This document shows positions 34,690-46,866 of a stretch of 64,000 bases of DNA, in pieces. The first letter of the stretch is position 1. The number at the start of each line of letters is the position of its first letter. Location: contig CM055101.1 of NCBI GenBank assembly GCA_029204225.1, forward strand, positions 59,568,094-59,632,093, given 5' to 3'. The notes beneath the pieces are model-generated. The model saw nothing but the letters and a program-made list of their open reading frames with translations. It ran no database searches and was not told where the DNA came from. This stretch comes from Diphasiastrum complanatum (Eukaryota > Streptophyta > Lycopodiopsida > Lycopodiales > Lycopodiaceae). Made by a program: the position numbers and the translations under genes.

Positions 34690-36890
34690 AAGAACCTCAA
34701 GCAATGGAGTCCCAATCATAAAAAAAAAAACCCTCAACTCATGGCATAGAAGGAATGCTATCCAACCATATGCTCAAAGAAGAATTTCTAGTATTAGCAG
34801 TCTCCTTCATTACAAACTTCACAAACTTCCATGAGTAAGAGTGTTTTTATAATCGAAAACTATTCCTCACAGATGATAAAAAGTTACAAGCATAATCCAA
34901 GAGAGTACGAGAATTCAACAACAACCTCGTCTTACTTCATATTGAATATCTCTATCTTTCAAACAATTCGTCTCTCTTAAGCAGGCTCTCAATATCACTC
35001 TTGAACCAATCGAACTCTCAAGAAACACTCATCTTAAAGCTCTTTGCTCCTCGAAACACTTGTCACTATCCAATTATTGAAATATTTGCCACACTACAAC
35101 TATTCGACTATTCCACTACTTGACTATTATATCTTTGATACAAAGAGTGGACTCTCTTATATAGCCAAACCCAAAGGGTTGCCCTTCAATATGACATTTT
35201 TTCAATTGTCATGCATTTCATACATTCTTTGCCACTTGTCCCTCCCCCTTGCGGCTGGGAATCATACTGTCTGTGACCTCTCCATTGCTGTTTACAATGA
35301 CAAATCAAGCTCACAGCCTGTTTGCGGCCAACAACTGATTGTTTTGGGGCTTCCCATCACTTTCTACAGTGTCGGTTCTTTGTCTGTGACCTGCAGACCT
35401 TTGTCTGCGGCCCTCTGTCGGGTTTGCCTGCATTTTTCAGACCTGGGTGCAGCCTCCTAGTATGCCTATGACCTGTCTACAACCTGTGTGACTTGTTTGT
35501 GCACTACTTCCTGCATGGAATCAACTACAAATGCTGTTTGGCGATCCGCCTAACTGTCAAAACTGTGTATATCTTGTTGTAGCTGCGGCATCTATCAGCC
35601 CTCGCTGACCTTCTCATGTTCCTCATTGATCTCTCTACACTGGCTACTCTCTGCCTGAAATTGTTCCAGACATACCTCTAGGGCTTTTATCCCTCGATCT
35701 CTACTCCACCTACAGATTCATGTCTCATTGCACTTATGTGACAAAGTGTGAAGGCAAGTGGCAAAGGGAAAGCGATTGATACTTTGAGGCATTCATGGTT
35801 AGTATCTCCTCGATTTCCGATCCTACACTCACACTGAGGTATGGTTTTGCTTCATCTCGGTCGATTTTTACAGACTTTATTTCGTGTTTACTTGCTTTCA
35901 GTTGGAATGTGGGTGCTTGACGTCCGAACTTGCTTTCGTTCATTGAATGAATTGTAGGATACTGAGAATTCATTGTGTAACTGTGTGAGGACCTAATCAT
36001 TTCAATAATTCCACATTTGCCATGTCCCTATCGGGACCTAAATGATTGTTATCCTTTTCTTGAACAAGTAGACATTCAAATATCATGTCTGTGCGTATTT
36101 GTGGGTTACTGGTAGTATGGACTCAGAATCACTTGCTTGCAATGGAAATGTTGTTTGCTTGAGTTCAGTAATTGCAATTATCTAACTGGTGAATGGATTG
36201 TCGTAGAGTATGGATTGATTGTGCATTATGGTGAATCGTTTTTTTAGCACAAATTCGAATTCAGTCTGGAATTGTAATATTTTATAAACAAATGCGTCAT
36301 AGGTAATTAGAACAATGAGTGCTTATTTACAACTTGTTTAGTAAAAGTTGTTTAGTAAACGACTTGTTTCATACTGATTTAAAATATGTTTTATGAAAAG
36401 AACCGTAGGTTGGGTATTTTACATCTTGCTGAGTTAGATTTATTAAACGGCTATATGGAATCATCAAGTTTTTGAAGTGTTTCTTACGTTTTTTCCATTA
36501 TGAAGCATATTAATTGGACCCGGCCTCTGTGAAACACTAGAGTGGGCCGTCCACCATCCGCGGTTGAAATACACCGCCTTGGTTAAGCGTCACACTAGTC
36601 ACACCCGACATTGGTATTGTCTAGCGAAATACCTAGACCCGATGGTCAGCGAAAATACCGCCGCTTAGCAAACAAAGCGGTGCGTATAACTTGCACCCCA
36701 CGAGCACATCATAGACAGTAAATCGGTTTCCAGCCCATGTAAGATTTTTACTAACTGTAAGCCGAATTCAATGGGGAAAGAGATATTAGCAAGATCCTAA
36801 CGCGAATTAGTGATCAGAAGTTTTACGGAACCGTGACCCTAGAAAGCTAGTGAATCATTGCAGCCAAAAGTACTAGCACCCACTCCTTGC
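34690..36890. other. no gene seen
   Basis: Open frames such as 35044-35460 (plus) are domain-less and lack coding character. 36500-36890 contains a comparatively GC-rich stretch (GGACCCGGCCTC..., CCGCCGCTTAGC) that leads into the dispersed repeat at 36895. Its nature is unknown. Confidence 0.4.
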
Positions 36891-36894
36891 AACT

Positions 36895-37080
36895 GTATCT
36901 CTGAGAGCCTGGAAAACTCTCATCGGTTGGGGAGCACGGGGCAATAGAGAAGGCCATCAGGGTTGGAAGTGGCAAATCCTTTGTTGCTCACGTAGGGCCG
37001 AACCATCATTAGAGGTGGGGCCCCTTGACCCTTTTAGGATGTTTTGGCTGGACCAACCCCCCGTCAAAATAGGCCCTAAC
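36895..37080. repeat. dispersed repeat, copy 2 (partner at 1505-1670)
   Basis: Shares ordered blocks with 1505-1670, including GGAAAACTCTCAT and TTGGAAGTGG. It immediately precedes a 32-bp tandem array and a copia LTR. Confidence 0.55.
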
Positions 37081-37094
37081 AAAATTGTGAGACC

Positions 37095-37190
37095 CAATCA
37101 CATGGTGAGGTGCAAATCATGAGGACCAATCATCTTGTGAGGTGCAAATCTTAAAGTCCAATCATGCTATGAGGTGCAATCCATGGGGTC
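37095..37190. repeat. 32-bp tandem repeat, three units
   Basis: Three exact-length units start CAATCA(C/T)..., each carrying TGAGGTGCAA, at 37095-37126, 37127-37158 and 37159-37190. A partial fourth (CAATCA) follows. Confidence 0.85.
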
Positions 37191-37223
37191 CAATCAAAAT
37201 TAGAGATTGTCGCATGCTTCTTG

Positions 37224-37591
37224 TGTTAAGAACTCGAGCCACTACTATATGAAAGTGAGCTTTGCACATACAACTTTTTTGAGAGATAGACAAATTTTGG
37301 CTTGAAGTCTTTTTTCACTTTCTATCTCTATTTGAGAACTCAAATTTTTCTCTCTCTCTACCTAAGAGCAAGATGCTTGTGTCTCTCATAGTGAAAAGTA
37401 CTTAGTTTTTTCAAGGACATGCATGAAACTTGCTTGACTTTGGTTGATAATAACTTTTTGTGTGATAGAGATTCAAAGTGTGTTAGATAGCTCTTGAAAA
37501 TCTAAGTTGATCTAGCCTTGATTTGTGCAAACTCTCATGCATATAGGTCATGATGGATCTATGCAAGATCCATAATTGCTCATTTTTAACA
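37224..37591 (+). repeat. Copia 5: 5' LTR
   Basis: Starts TGTTAAGAACTCGAGCC and ends CATTTTTAACA, giving a short TGTTAA/TTAACA inverted terminus, and is followed directly by a primer site. The left end could instead be a few bases upstream (TGTGTTAAG at 37222). No 3' partner is present. Confidence 0.65.
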
Positions 37592-37603
37592 TGGTATCAG
37601 AGG
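37592..37603 (+). other. Copia 5: primer binding site
   Basis: TGGTATCAGAGG, an initiator-Met-type site with the last base changed (C to G), directly adjoins the LTR end. Confidence 0.8.
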
Positions 37604-38377
37604 TAGATCCATGCATGCCTAAAGTAGATCATCATGAAGCAATATTTTGTGTGAAAAATCTAGGTTTGAGAGTGTTCTTGGATTTTGATTGTCTTCTAGC
37701 TTCAATGTTGCCCAATCATAGCTAGATTTGGTTGATTTCTTGAATCAATTTTGACCATTTGGTGTGTGTAAAATGCTGGCCATGTGTGAGTTGCATTCAC
37801 TTTTGAATTTTGTAGCAATCTCATTTTTTATCCATTGAATCCAAGTAGACATTTGATGGAAAGAGCTTAAAGTGTAGATTGAGAAGAGTAAGGCACCAAG
37901 GGTTCTTGATGCATCTTGTTGATATTTGGATCTAATCTTTGAGGGTAAGTAGGTGTGCCCACCTTGTTTTTTTTAGATCATAATGATTCAATGCCCTTGA
38001 TTTCAAGAGTTTTGTCCAAAATTAGAAGTTTCTCTCAAAGCTAGTCAAGAGGATGAAATTCTAGGACATACTTTGTTGTCAAATCACTTCACATTCACAT
38101 TCAATCCAACTCTCAAGAATAGAGTTTTTTAGCTTGTGGAAGTTCAATAGGTGTTTTGTGTGCTTTGAAACAATTTTTGAATGTCAAGCTTGTTGGATCT
38201 TGAGAAAATCCATTTTTCACATTGACTAAATTTTGGTCTAGTATGATTCTAGAGTTTGTGATCTAGATCTTAGTGAATCTTGCTAGCATTTTGAATCTCT
38301 AATTGTTTGAAGGTCACATATTCATTTCTAAAATCATTTCACATGTGTGAGCTTTGTGCTCTCATTGCTTGCACATC

Positions 38378-38490
38378 ATGGCATCAATACGGGCATACCT
38401 ATTAGAAGCAAGTGAAAAATTGACTCCATCTAACTATTCCACATGGAAAGTTAGAATGGAATCCATCTTGGAAATCTCATTTTACTTATT
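38378..38490 (+). pseudogene. Copia 5: gag N-terminus, truncated
   Basis: The ATG at 38378 gives MASIRAYLLEASEKLTPSNY and then STWKVRMESILEI. This is closely similar to the copia 1 gag start, with the conserved S-N-Y-x-x-W-K-x-(R/K)-M signature. After ~38480 the similarity ends and the frame runs into unrelated sequence with a stop at 38578. The leader from the primer site to the ATG is about 770 bases. The rest of the element is lost. Confidence 0.8.
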
Positions 38491-39792
38491 TCATATCTCT
38501 CTAGAGGGGTCTACGACCAATATGTCCCCTAGTGGTAGGCACCTAGCTTCTATACTAATGGATGAATCCTCTTCTTGACTTTGGAACATGGGAAATATAT
38601 GGTTCAGATAGCTTCAACTCATTTTTGGTTGATGAAGGCACATCAAAAGATGTGAGAGAATGCGCAGTGAAAATCAAAATATCGATGAAATGCAAACATT
38701 AGAGTGCATGTTGCACAATATATTGGGTATTTGACGTCTGAAGCATTACACCATATCCAATAATTTTCAAATGCATTATACAAGCAAAGTTCGTGAAAAT
38801 TTTCTCAATATTGCAGTACTATTAAAGGCACATTGTTAGTTCTTGGATGCAAAAGAAATGTTCAACACCTTCCTTGCACTTGCCTTTTCTGAGTTCTACA
38901 AAGATTGTTGGAAAAGGATACATATCAACACTATATCTAGGACAGCAGTACCTGACATAACAAAGGAGTCATGTAATCTTCAACCTTATGTAGTCTACCC
39001 ACAAAGCCTCAGACCACCATCAACTTCATTGTGCATACCATGGACCAAATGCTATGACGTCCCTATTCCCTTCTTCAGTGCCCAAGAGCGGTAGGTGACA
39101 TGCACAAACTTACGTCCACATTGGCTACACATTTGTGGAAAAGACCAACATATTGCATTTTTATCACTTCGCTGGAAGTGAAGTGCAGACTCAGTGAAGG
39201 AAAAGCCATACTTCCTCACATATGAATAAGGAAAAGGGCGAAGCGGTTTTGAAGTTGTGGCCTTGTTACAAAGAATAAAGAATCATGAAACTGATAACCA
39301 TGCTTCTCTGGAAAAGCAATGAATAAAAGTGACCTGACAGTGGTAATACGCCACCCCTTGATCACCAATTCCATCGCAGTGCTTGTTTTCCTTTAAGCTC
39401 ATGATTGTAAATAGCTGCGCTGGAATCTTTCAAAACCATAGTCCATCTAGGAATTGCTACAACACTTAGCGAGAGAATGAAAAGCCTAAAAAAAAGCCTT
39501 GGCTTGATTCATGCAAAGGTTTGAACTTTGCACGTAAAAGATTTAACTACACATTTGCAGAGAGAATGCACAGTTGTCAATTGGCATCATATGTGATTCA
39601 GCAGCTTTTGAAGGAAATATAGTTGTAAAGTCTTGCATCACTCTTACATAGCTTTATGGATGGCACACTGATTAGACAGCAGTTGCTTTATCAAGACTTT
39701 CAGGAATATCTCTTCATGTGTAACTAATAAGCTGCAACAAATACCGACAAATTCGAGGCATCAAGAGAACATATAATTTCAATCCCAATTTT
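38491..39792. other. no gene seen; region downstream of the RING-CH gene
   Basis: No coding region is supported. 38980-39130 resembles 42610-42780 (CCATACCA(T/C)GGACCA, TGCCCAAGAGC, CGTCCACATT in order), so an unclassified repeat is present. The part just below 39793 should contain the 3' UTR of the RING-CH gene. No unambiguous AATAAA is seen on that strand. Confidence 0.35.
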
Positions 39793-40030
39793 TTAATTAA
39801 ACATTATGGTACGAAATATCCAGGGCAACAGAAAGACCACGACAGTGCAAGCAATAAGAAAATTAATAAGTGGTTGTTGAAACCACCAGAATGTAGATCC
39901 ATGTGATGGTGCAAGGACAGGTGCAGGAACTGTGACAGGAATGGTAGTCTCATAATTACACTGAGCCGTCAAATCTTCCCCTCTCCTATAGATCACATTC
40001 TTCGCAATGCAACCACATATTTCACATGTC
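39793..40030 (-). CDS. RING-CH gene, exon 2 (last CxxC of the zinc finger and membrane segment)
   Basis: This exon completes the RING-CH protein begun at 52959. The minus strand reads a pyrimidine-rich tract ending TTTGGTGCAG (acceptor AG at 40031-40032), then GACATGTGAAATATGTGG. Joined to exon 1 this supplies W232 (split codon TG|G) and TCEIC, the final C-x2-C zinc ligands (C234 and C237). The exon encodes 78 further residues: CGCIAKNVIYRRGEDLTAQC, a Pro/Thr/Val-rich stretch, then a hydrophobic segment around residues 285-308 (PLINFLIACTVVVFLLPWIF), and a TAA stop at 39793-39795. A C-terminal hydrophobic segment after the RINGv domain is characteristic of plant RINGv proteins and suggests membrane anchoring. 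The phase match and zinc-ligand spacing make the pairing with exon 1 strong. Confidence 0.85.
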
Positions 40031-40903
40031 CTGCACCAAATAGGAAAATATGAGCATTCAGAAAACCCAGGTAAAAGGATAAAATTGCCTCAACAAGGTC
40101 CCTTAAAAATATGGCCATAAATGAAAAGAAATTTCACGCTAAGAGAGATATAGATGGAATATTACAGCAAATGTTCCATGTAAGATTACAGCAAATGTTC
40201 GAATCATACATGCACAGTAAAAGATCTCCCCAGATACGAGATATCTCACAGAAAAAAACAATTTCAATGTTTAATACATATATCTTTATCAACTGATAAA
40301 CAATCCATTTTTTGTCACGAACATGAATTTATTGGTCAAAGCAACAATAGCTAAGCTTGGCAAGTGTTCTACCTGAGTAGTCCACAACTTCAGTACCAGC
40401 TCCACAAGTAAACAGAGCCTTGGGCTTTCAAATTAAAATTTAAGTTCCTTGTGTAAAAATGCTGCCATCATGCCCCAAAATGATCATCCAATAAAGATCA
40501 CAAATCACTTGAAGAACCCACAACTATCGTGCAATAAAGGTCACAAGAGTTAAATACCCCAAAACAATCATGTGATAAAGATCATAGATCATTTAAAATA
40601 CCCCACAACAACCATGCAATAAAGATCACAAACTACTTAATACTGGTGTAGAAGTGTGTCTAATGGAGATAATGCCAAACATAATGAAAAAGTCTATAGG
40701 TCAGCTGCAGTATTGGTAGCACCTGCATGACTGGCTCTTTAATGATAATGCCATGGACATCAGACTACGGACATGATAAGTATCCAATAGTTTGTCTTTA
40801 TGTACTTTGGAACCATGATAATCTTCAAAAACCATGGATACAATAAAACCTTAAGAGTCTACACTTGGCAAATAATAACCTTGGGAAACCAGATTTGCAA
40901 TGT

Positions 40904-41463
40904 GTTGCTGCCATAGAATTAATGAACCGTTATCGGATCACCACGGTTCTGAGAACCGTACAGTGAACCGTACGGTTCTTAAAATTTTTTGCCCAGAACC
41001 GTGGTGAACCGTACTGATTAATTAATTAATTTTTTTTAAGTTCCCCCCCCCCAAAAATATGCAAAAAAAGGGCCAAAAAAAATCTGTGAAATCATCTGCG
41101 AAATCTGTCAATCATCTGTATCATCTGTGAAATCATCTGTATCATCTGTCAAATGACTCAAATCATCTGTATCATCCGTCAAATCATCTGTATCGTCTGT
41201 CAAATCATCTGTACATCATGTGAAATCTGTCAAATCAGTGATGATTTCAGATGATTTCACATCTGTCAAACCATCTGTATCATCTGTCAAATCATCTGTA
41301 CATCATGTGAAATCTGTCAAATCTGTCATCGGTGAAATCTGTGAATTTGGTAGTTAATTGATTATTTATTTATTTAATTAAATAGAGGAACCGTACCATG
41401 GTTCATGAACCGTGGTACGGTTCACCCCACGGTTCCCAGGACCGTGGGTTCTATGGTTGCTGC
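40904..41463. mobile_element. hAT-like MITE with 8-bp target duplication and internal minisatellite
   Basis: The 544-bp element at 40912-41455 has terminal CATAGAA/TTCTATG and is flanked by a perfect 8-bp duplication GTTGCTGC (40904-40911 and 41456-41463), the length typical of hAT transposons. Both subterminal regions are packed with GAACCGT / ACGGTTC and CCACGGTTC motifs in both orientations. hAT elements often carry clustered subterminal transposase-binding repeats. The core (41090-41345) is a degenerate tandem array of CATCTGT(A/C)-based units (CAAATCATCTGTATCATCTGT and variants). There is no transposase, so it is non-autonomous. Confidence 0.85.
41090..41345. repeat. CATCTGT-based minisatellite within the MITE
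   Basis: About 20 imperfect repeats of ATCATCTGT(A/C) / GTCAAATCATCTGT fill the core, including one locally inverted stretch around 41230-41270 (GATGATTTCAGATGATTTCACATC). Confidence 0.85.
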
Positions 41464-43370
41464 ACAATGAGGTTAATTGTTTCTAATCTGGGAAAAGAGG
41501 AGGGGATTATTTATGCTCTGTTAGAACATAGAGCAAATGAAAGGGATACACAAACTGGTAGATCGGATAGAAGATTACTGAAACAGACTAAAACAGAAAT
41601 TGTACAGCTTAAAAAGTTTCCAAAGACGGCTTCCACTAGCTTTATCATAACGTGTTCTCTCTCTCTCTCTCTCTCTCTCAGATTATCCTTTGATATCATT
41701 CTTTAAAGTGCATAAGTTTGCTGACTATTTTGGTCTTCCATAAAAGGATAAAAATCCCTGAAATCAAATGCTTCCTTACAAGTTGCAGTTGTGCATACTT
41801 TGTGTGCTATCAGCAACAATATAGAAGGTATGTGTGCTAATAAATGGGCATCTGCAAAGAACCGCCATTCTTTGGGTGTTTTCAGCAAACATATAGAAGG
41901 TGAATGTGCTAAAGAATGAACTTCTGCAAAGAATCATCATCGAACTAATCCCACCACACACGACATTCTAGCATGTATGAAATGATTTCTAGAGTAGGGC
42001 TCCACTAATGTTCTTTGCCTTTCTATAATATAAGAATTGAAGTGCTTCTTTTCCTTCATTTCTCTGAAGACCACTTTGGTGACCTTTTGCCTTTCAAAAT
42101 ATTAAAAGGGTTGATTTCTTGGTATTGCTTTCATGGACCGGGCCTCAAAAAAGAAGCATTGGCATTCAAGTTTAGAAGCTTCGGTACTAAATCAGAGTTA
42201 GAAAAGACTCAGTCTCAAGAGCTTCTAAGTCAGGGATAATACTAGGTTACTTGAAATTTTGTTAATTAAGGTCATCCAAAGATCAAGGCTCTTGGAGCTG
42301 TTATGACCATAATCCATTTGCCAGATCCTTACTTGCAGCACAGCAAAGAAGAGTCAAATTCAAAGTGCCAACAGACACAAGCCCAGCTATTTTAAGCTTA
42401 GCCCCATCGTATCTAAAAAGACTTCATTCATCAATAGATATCTATGATGCCCACGATGAAATCAGGTGATCATGGACCTTGTTAGAGTTTCCAACAGGTC
42501 AGTACGCAGGGGAAAGGAATAGAAAACATAAACATTGATATTAAGGCTATGATATTATCTGGCATGACAAAAGAGATTCATGGTCTTCAACTTTACAGTG
42601 TCCACCTACAAAGTCCATGACTATAAACTCCATGCATACCACAGACCATACATTATGAAATCCCTGCTCAGGTCATCTGTGCCCAAGAGCATCACGTGGG
42701 CAAACATCGTCCACATTAACTTTCACACCTTTGATCAGAGACAACTTTCCTATCACGTGGGCAAACATCGTCCACATTAGATTTCATACATTTGATCCAT
42801 AGATGCAGCGGAATGTGTTCTGCTGCATCTGCGTTCCGGAACCCAGAAAAGAAATTTTATTTATTTTTCTTCTGGAAAAATCAATATTTTGCTTAAGAAA
42901 ATTTGGTTACTATGCTGGAGATTTTTTTGGTACTGTCATAAGCTTTATTGCAAATTTGCCAACTTTTAAGTTGAACTCCAATCAGTTGCCAATTAAAGCA
43001 TAAACAATCACGCACCAAATCAAAGTTTAGCATAGTCTGCAGTAGCTTGTTTACATAGGTAGCTACAACAAAGAGGTTTTGTTGAGAACATTCTTGGAAC
43101 ATCTATGCTCAACTAAAAATATGTCGACAATTTTCACAAAATGAAAGATAGATTGTCATAGTCTTTGTTAGAAGCCAAAAGCTAAAAGCTCCTCTCCCCA
43201 AGCTAGCCGGTGTGTAGAATGAATCTTTTCCCATCAGTCCAGTAATTTTTGGTTCAGGTGCAGGAAAGAGAAGGAAATTCAATGCTTTCAGAGGAAAAGA
43301 AGGGGAAGGCAGTGCAAAGAACAACTTATTTGTGAAAAATTGAACTTTTATCATGATTGATTGCTTTGCA
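41464..43370. other. intronic DNA without recognised genes
   Basis: A (CT)n tract lies at 41656-41679. A 27-base string TCACGTGGGCAAACATCGTC-CACATTA occurs twice (42693 and 42753), and the surrounding block resembles 38980-39130. Nothing else is recognised. Confidence 0.4.
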
Positions 43371-43379
43371 GAGTGACGA

Positions 43380-45350
43380 TGTTGTGGACAAAAGGAAGAT
43401 TGTTACTAATGCTACCGGCCTTCAGCTTAATACTTACGAAAATAAAGGAAAAGTTTTCTTACATTTACATTACCCAAATCGAGTTTTTGATACTATCCAT
43501 GTGAAGCAATTTTATGCTCATGTTTTACTTAGACTATTTGGTCTTATTGATGACATTTTTCATGATCTTATTTTAGGCTGGTCCTATCTACCCAATGTTA
43601 AGCAGAATTAGTATTTTCCTTATGAAGTTTTTTGCGATTTTGGAATTGATAATTTAGCTCTTTGCAAATGATTTAATCTCAAACGATTAAAAAACTTTAT
43701 ATCGGAAAAATTTGGACATGTTTTTACTAATTGTACTATTGTTAACAACCTTGCTCTTCGCAAGACATTGGATAAAGGCCCAAATCATATTGTTTTAAGA
43801 CAGTCTAATAGTAATGATGTTGCTTTCGAACTGCATGATGGTTGGTTCAAAGTTCAAACTTATGAAGCTTTTGCCTGTATACGAACACTTGGACATGGAT
43901 ATCGTTAATGAACATGCTATGGTTTGTAAGAATGTTGTGCTTAAATTTCCAAATAAAAGTAAATGGATACATTTTATGACTACCCCTTTTTCAAGAGTAA
44001 AAGATGCTAACAACAAACGACAATGGCTTACAAAGCATCTCTATGTAAACGGTATGGATAAGGCACAGCATAATCCTTGTTTTTGGTGTATCCAATTTGT
44101 TAGGAATCTAGCTATTGATAGACTGACCGGACCTGATTTTACTCCTTTTAATAATACAAACAACTTTGTTTCCCATTCTTTGCAACTTGTCGTAAACATG
44201 ATCAATTTGACACTACCTGAAATTTATGTGTGTAATGAAACACTACCGTACCTGCTCTGCACTTATAAAGCTTACAAGGAATCTTTCAGATGGATAACCA
44301 CTGCTCACGATTGCTATTTTTCTAGACTTGCTTTGTTCCTTACGGGAGCTCTTCGTATGCTGCATCCGTTCCTGATGGAGGATGCAGGCCTTAAGAACAT
44401 ACAAGAGTATCCTTAATGTGAAAACAACCTTATTCTTGCAATGTGACGCTTCTATGAATTTCTATCTGAACATTCCCAAGACTATCTATTCTATGTGGGT
44501 GGCTGATATATCTAAATGCTACCAGAATATACCTTTGGATGGTCCGGACGGACTTAAAACCATAATGAATAAATTGATTGTATCGGCTTTTATGCGTTCT
44601 GATAATACGCAACTCAACTACAAGTGGATTAACTGTTCAAATAGCTTAAATGGTCATGTCTAAACAATTATCCAGTGAACAGGACTCTGTCAATAAGGAT
44701 CCAGTTTGCCTTTTGAATACTTTCTTGATAGTTAATTGCATTGTTAGACTTGACGATAGAACTTGGCAACAAACTCGAGGTATACCTATGGGGTTCTCAT
44801 GCTCGCCCATGTGGTCTAACCGTTACCTATCCTATTTTGAGATGCAATTTATTAAAAGGCTTGCTAAGCTCGGTTTGGCGGTTTTTATGTATGATTTTTT
44901 ACAATCTTTTAGATAAATTGATGATATTTGTTTTTTGAACAATCCTGGAGTGGAATGCATTCTGGATAAATCACAGGTTAGATCTTTGGATAATCCTTTC
45001 TGAATTTACCCCTTGGAATTTCTAGAGATTAACCATAACAACGTTGATAGCAAGAGTGCCAACTTCCTAACTATTACAACTACTTTCGACCCTATTACAG
45101 GCTCGGTACACCTTTCCACGTATGACAAACGTAGGGAATTACCGTTTCACTTTTTTCAATATATACATTTGGCATCCAATAGCCCTGTGGTTAATTGATA
45201 CAAAGTTATTATTTCACAAGTCATTGTAGTTATGTATTGTTGTAACAAACAAGATACTTTTCTTAAGGAAGTCAACACCTTCCAAGAAAACAGGTTTATG
45301 AGGGACAAACTATGCCGTATATTGACAGTCTTCTGGTAGCAATTAGCTTT
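43380..45350 (+). pseudogene. Reverse transcriptase pseudogene, Penelope-like or unclassified
   Basis: This is a decayed reverse transcriptase on the plus strand, antisense to the RING-CH gene. Readable blocks: an N-terminal region with NPCFWCIQFVRNLAIDRLTG (~44080-44140), a motif-A-like VADISKCYQNIPLDGPDG (~44500-44555), motif B RGIPMGFSCSPMWSN (~44776-44822), and motif C, where the expected FRYIDDIC reads FR-stop-IDDICF (~44907-44936) because a TAA replaces the tyrosine codon. The later STYDKRRELPFHFFQYIHLA and a conserved tail follow. At least three frame changes and several stops occur. 'GIPMG...SP' with 'IPL' and YIDD recalls Penelope-like and related non-LTR retroelements; copia and gypsy RTs do not look like this. 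No endonuclease domain or terminal repeats were identified. Confidence 0.65.
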
Positions 45351-45413
45351 CCCTTAGGAGGAGCTAACTGCCCCCTAAGGGATTTTCCAGCTGCTTTTCG
45401 CTGTTCTACAGGG

Positions 45414-45466
45414 GCCATTCATGCTTTAGAAAGCCACATTCATGCTTTAGAAAGCCACATTCATTG
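45414..45466. repeat. tandem duplication of ~24 bases
   Basis: CATTCATGCTTTAGAAAGCCA occurs twice head to tail downstream of the RT pseudogene. Confidence 0.85.
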
Positions 45467-46268
45467 ATCGATTGTTGTCATAACTTATGCTGGCTTTTTG
45501 GACAACGATGAACAAGCTCTTCTAACCAAAGTTTATATGCCTTTACTGCGACCTATCTGTTGCTGGACCAGCGCTGGTTTTGTGGCATAAAGACACTTTT
45601 TTACATTGTTTTCAGCTGCTATTTTGTTTGAACTACTTCGGGTCATAGGATTACCATATCTTCTATACATCATTGTGCAGTAGCTTAATTTTTTGACATT
45701 GGGTCACGACTTGCCAATTTCACTCGGAGGTCGTTGGGATTAGTATGGCGTGGATCCGCCCTAATACCTACCCACTTGTCCAATCCTGCTCTATCGATTT
45801 TGTAAGTTGTATTTACGATTTACTTTGAGTACGTAGAACTGTTATGATTTAATTGATATGGACCGGTACCCAATGAACTGGTCAGTATGGCGTACGCCCT
45901 GATACAGTAATGACAAGGTTCGGCCTATTGCCAACCTACCGTCAATTAATATATCTAAATGGGAAGATTGGACTAGATTTTTGTATAAAGATGCTTAGTA
46001 TGTTGTTAAGAGGTTAAACTTGTTTTGTACATGGATAACAGTTGATGTCCAACATTGACCCCTATCTTCCTCACCAAACTAACCTTTGTGGTTTGTGTGG
46101 TGGGATTGTGACAGGTACCAGCTAGATGCCTTGAAATAAGTTTTACCTTACTGTGTTTTTCTTGAGTATTGTATGATCTTTTCAAGTCTATTTTTCCTTG
46201 CTGGTTTATGAATAAAGGTCTCAAAGGGTTTGGTCTTCACTTGTCAAGAGGAACTATGTGAAATTTTG

Positions 46269-46329
<61 letters not shown>

Positions 46330-46866
46330 TTCCATATAGCCAATTATTAACGACATTCAAGGCACTAACCCTTAATGTTAGGTGAACTAAGGCATGTCCT
46401 TCCCAACATTCCTAAGTGCCCCTAGCCTAAGGCTAGTCCAACTCTGTCCAATTGAGGACATTACAGTATACAACAAATGATCATATATAGACAAATCCCA
46501 TGGTTTGTAGCAAACAAATACCATGTGCCTACAATGCCAGACCTACTCCTATTCAATCTTATGAGTAGTAGATGCAGCCAAGTAAAAATGATAGGTCACC
46601 TCAAATGAAGAAGGAATGTACAAAGGAAAAAAATTCGCTAATAATACAAACACTAAGTTTCTTTCTAGGAACAACAATCACAGACCTCAATCACTACATC
46701 CAATTCATTGAGCACCAGTTACATTTCATCTCACTACTTATGTTAAGTCTATTAGCAAAAACATATAGTGGAGAGATTGGTAGAGACTATTGAGGGACGA
46801 AAGAATACAATTAAGGCACATGTACACAAAAATGTAGGACCCCTTCCTAATAATACCGTCACATCG
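45467..46866. other. no gene seen
   Basis: 45700-45960 repeats related phrases (AGTATGGCGTGGATCCGCCC and AGTATGGCGTACGCCC, ...), possibly the 3' untranslated part of the RT element. A (CT)n tract follows at 46272-46323. No coding region is supported. Confidence 0.35.
46272..46323. repeat. (CT)n microsatellite
   Basis: About 26 uninterrupted CT units. A shorter (CT)n lies at 41656-41679. Confidence 0.97.

Noticed and set aside
35044-35460. 138-codon plus-strand open frame as a gene
   Set aside because: No domain, no conserved start context, composition like surrounding DNA, and no supporting neighbours.
37095-37190. Possible CRISPR-like array
   Set aside because: The units are contiguous without spacers, in a plant retroelement context. 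It is a plain tandem repeat.
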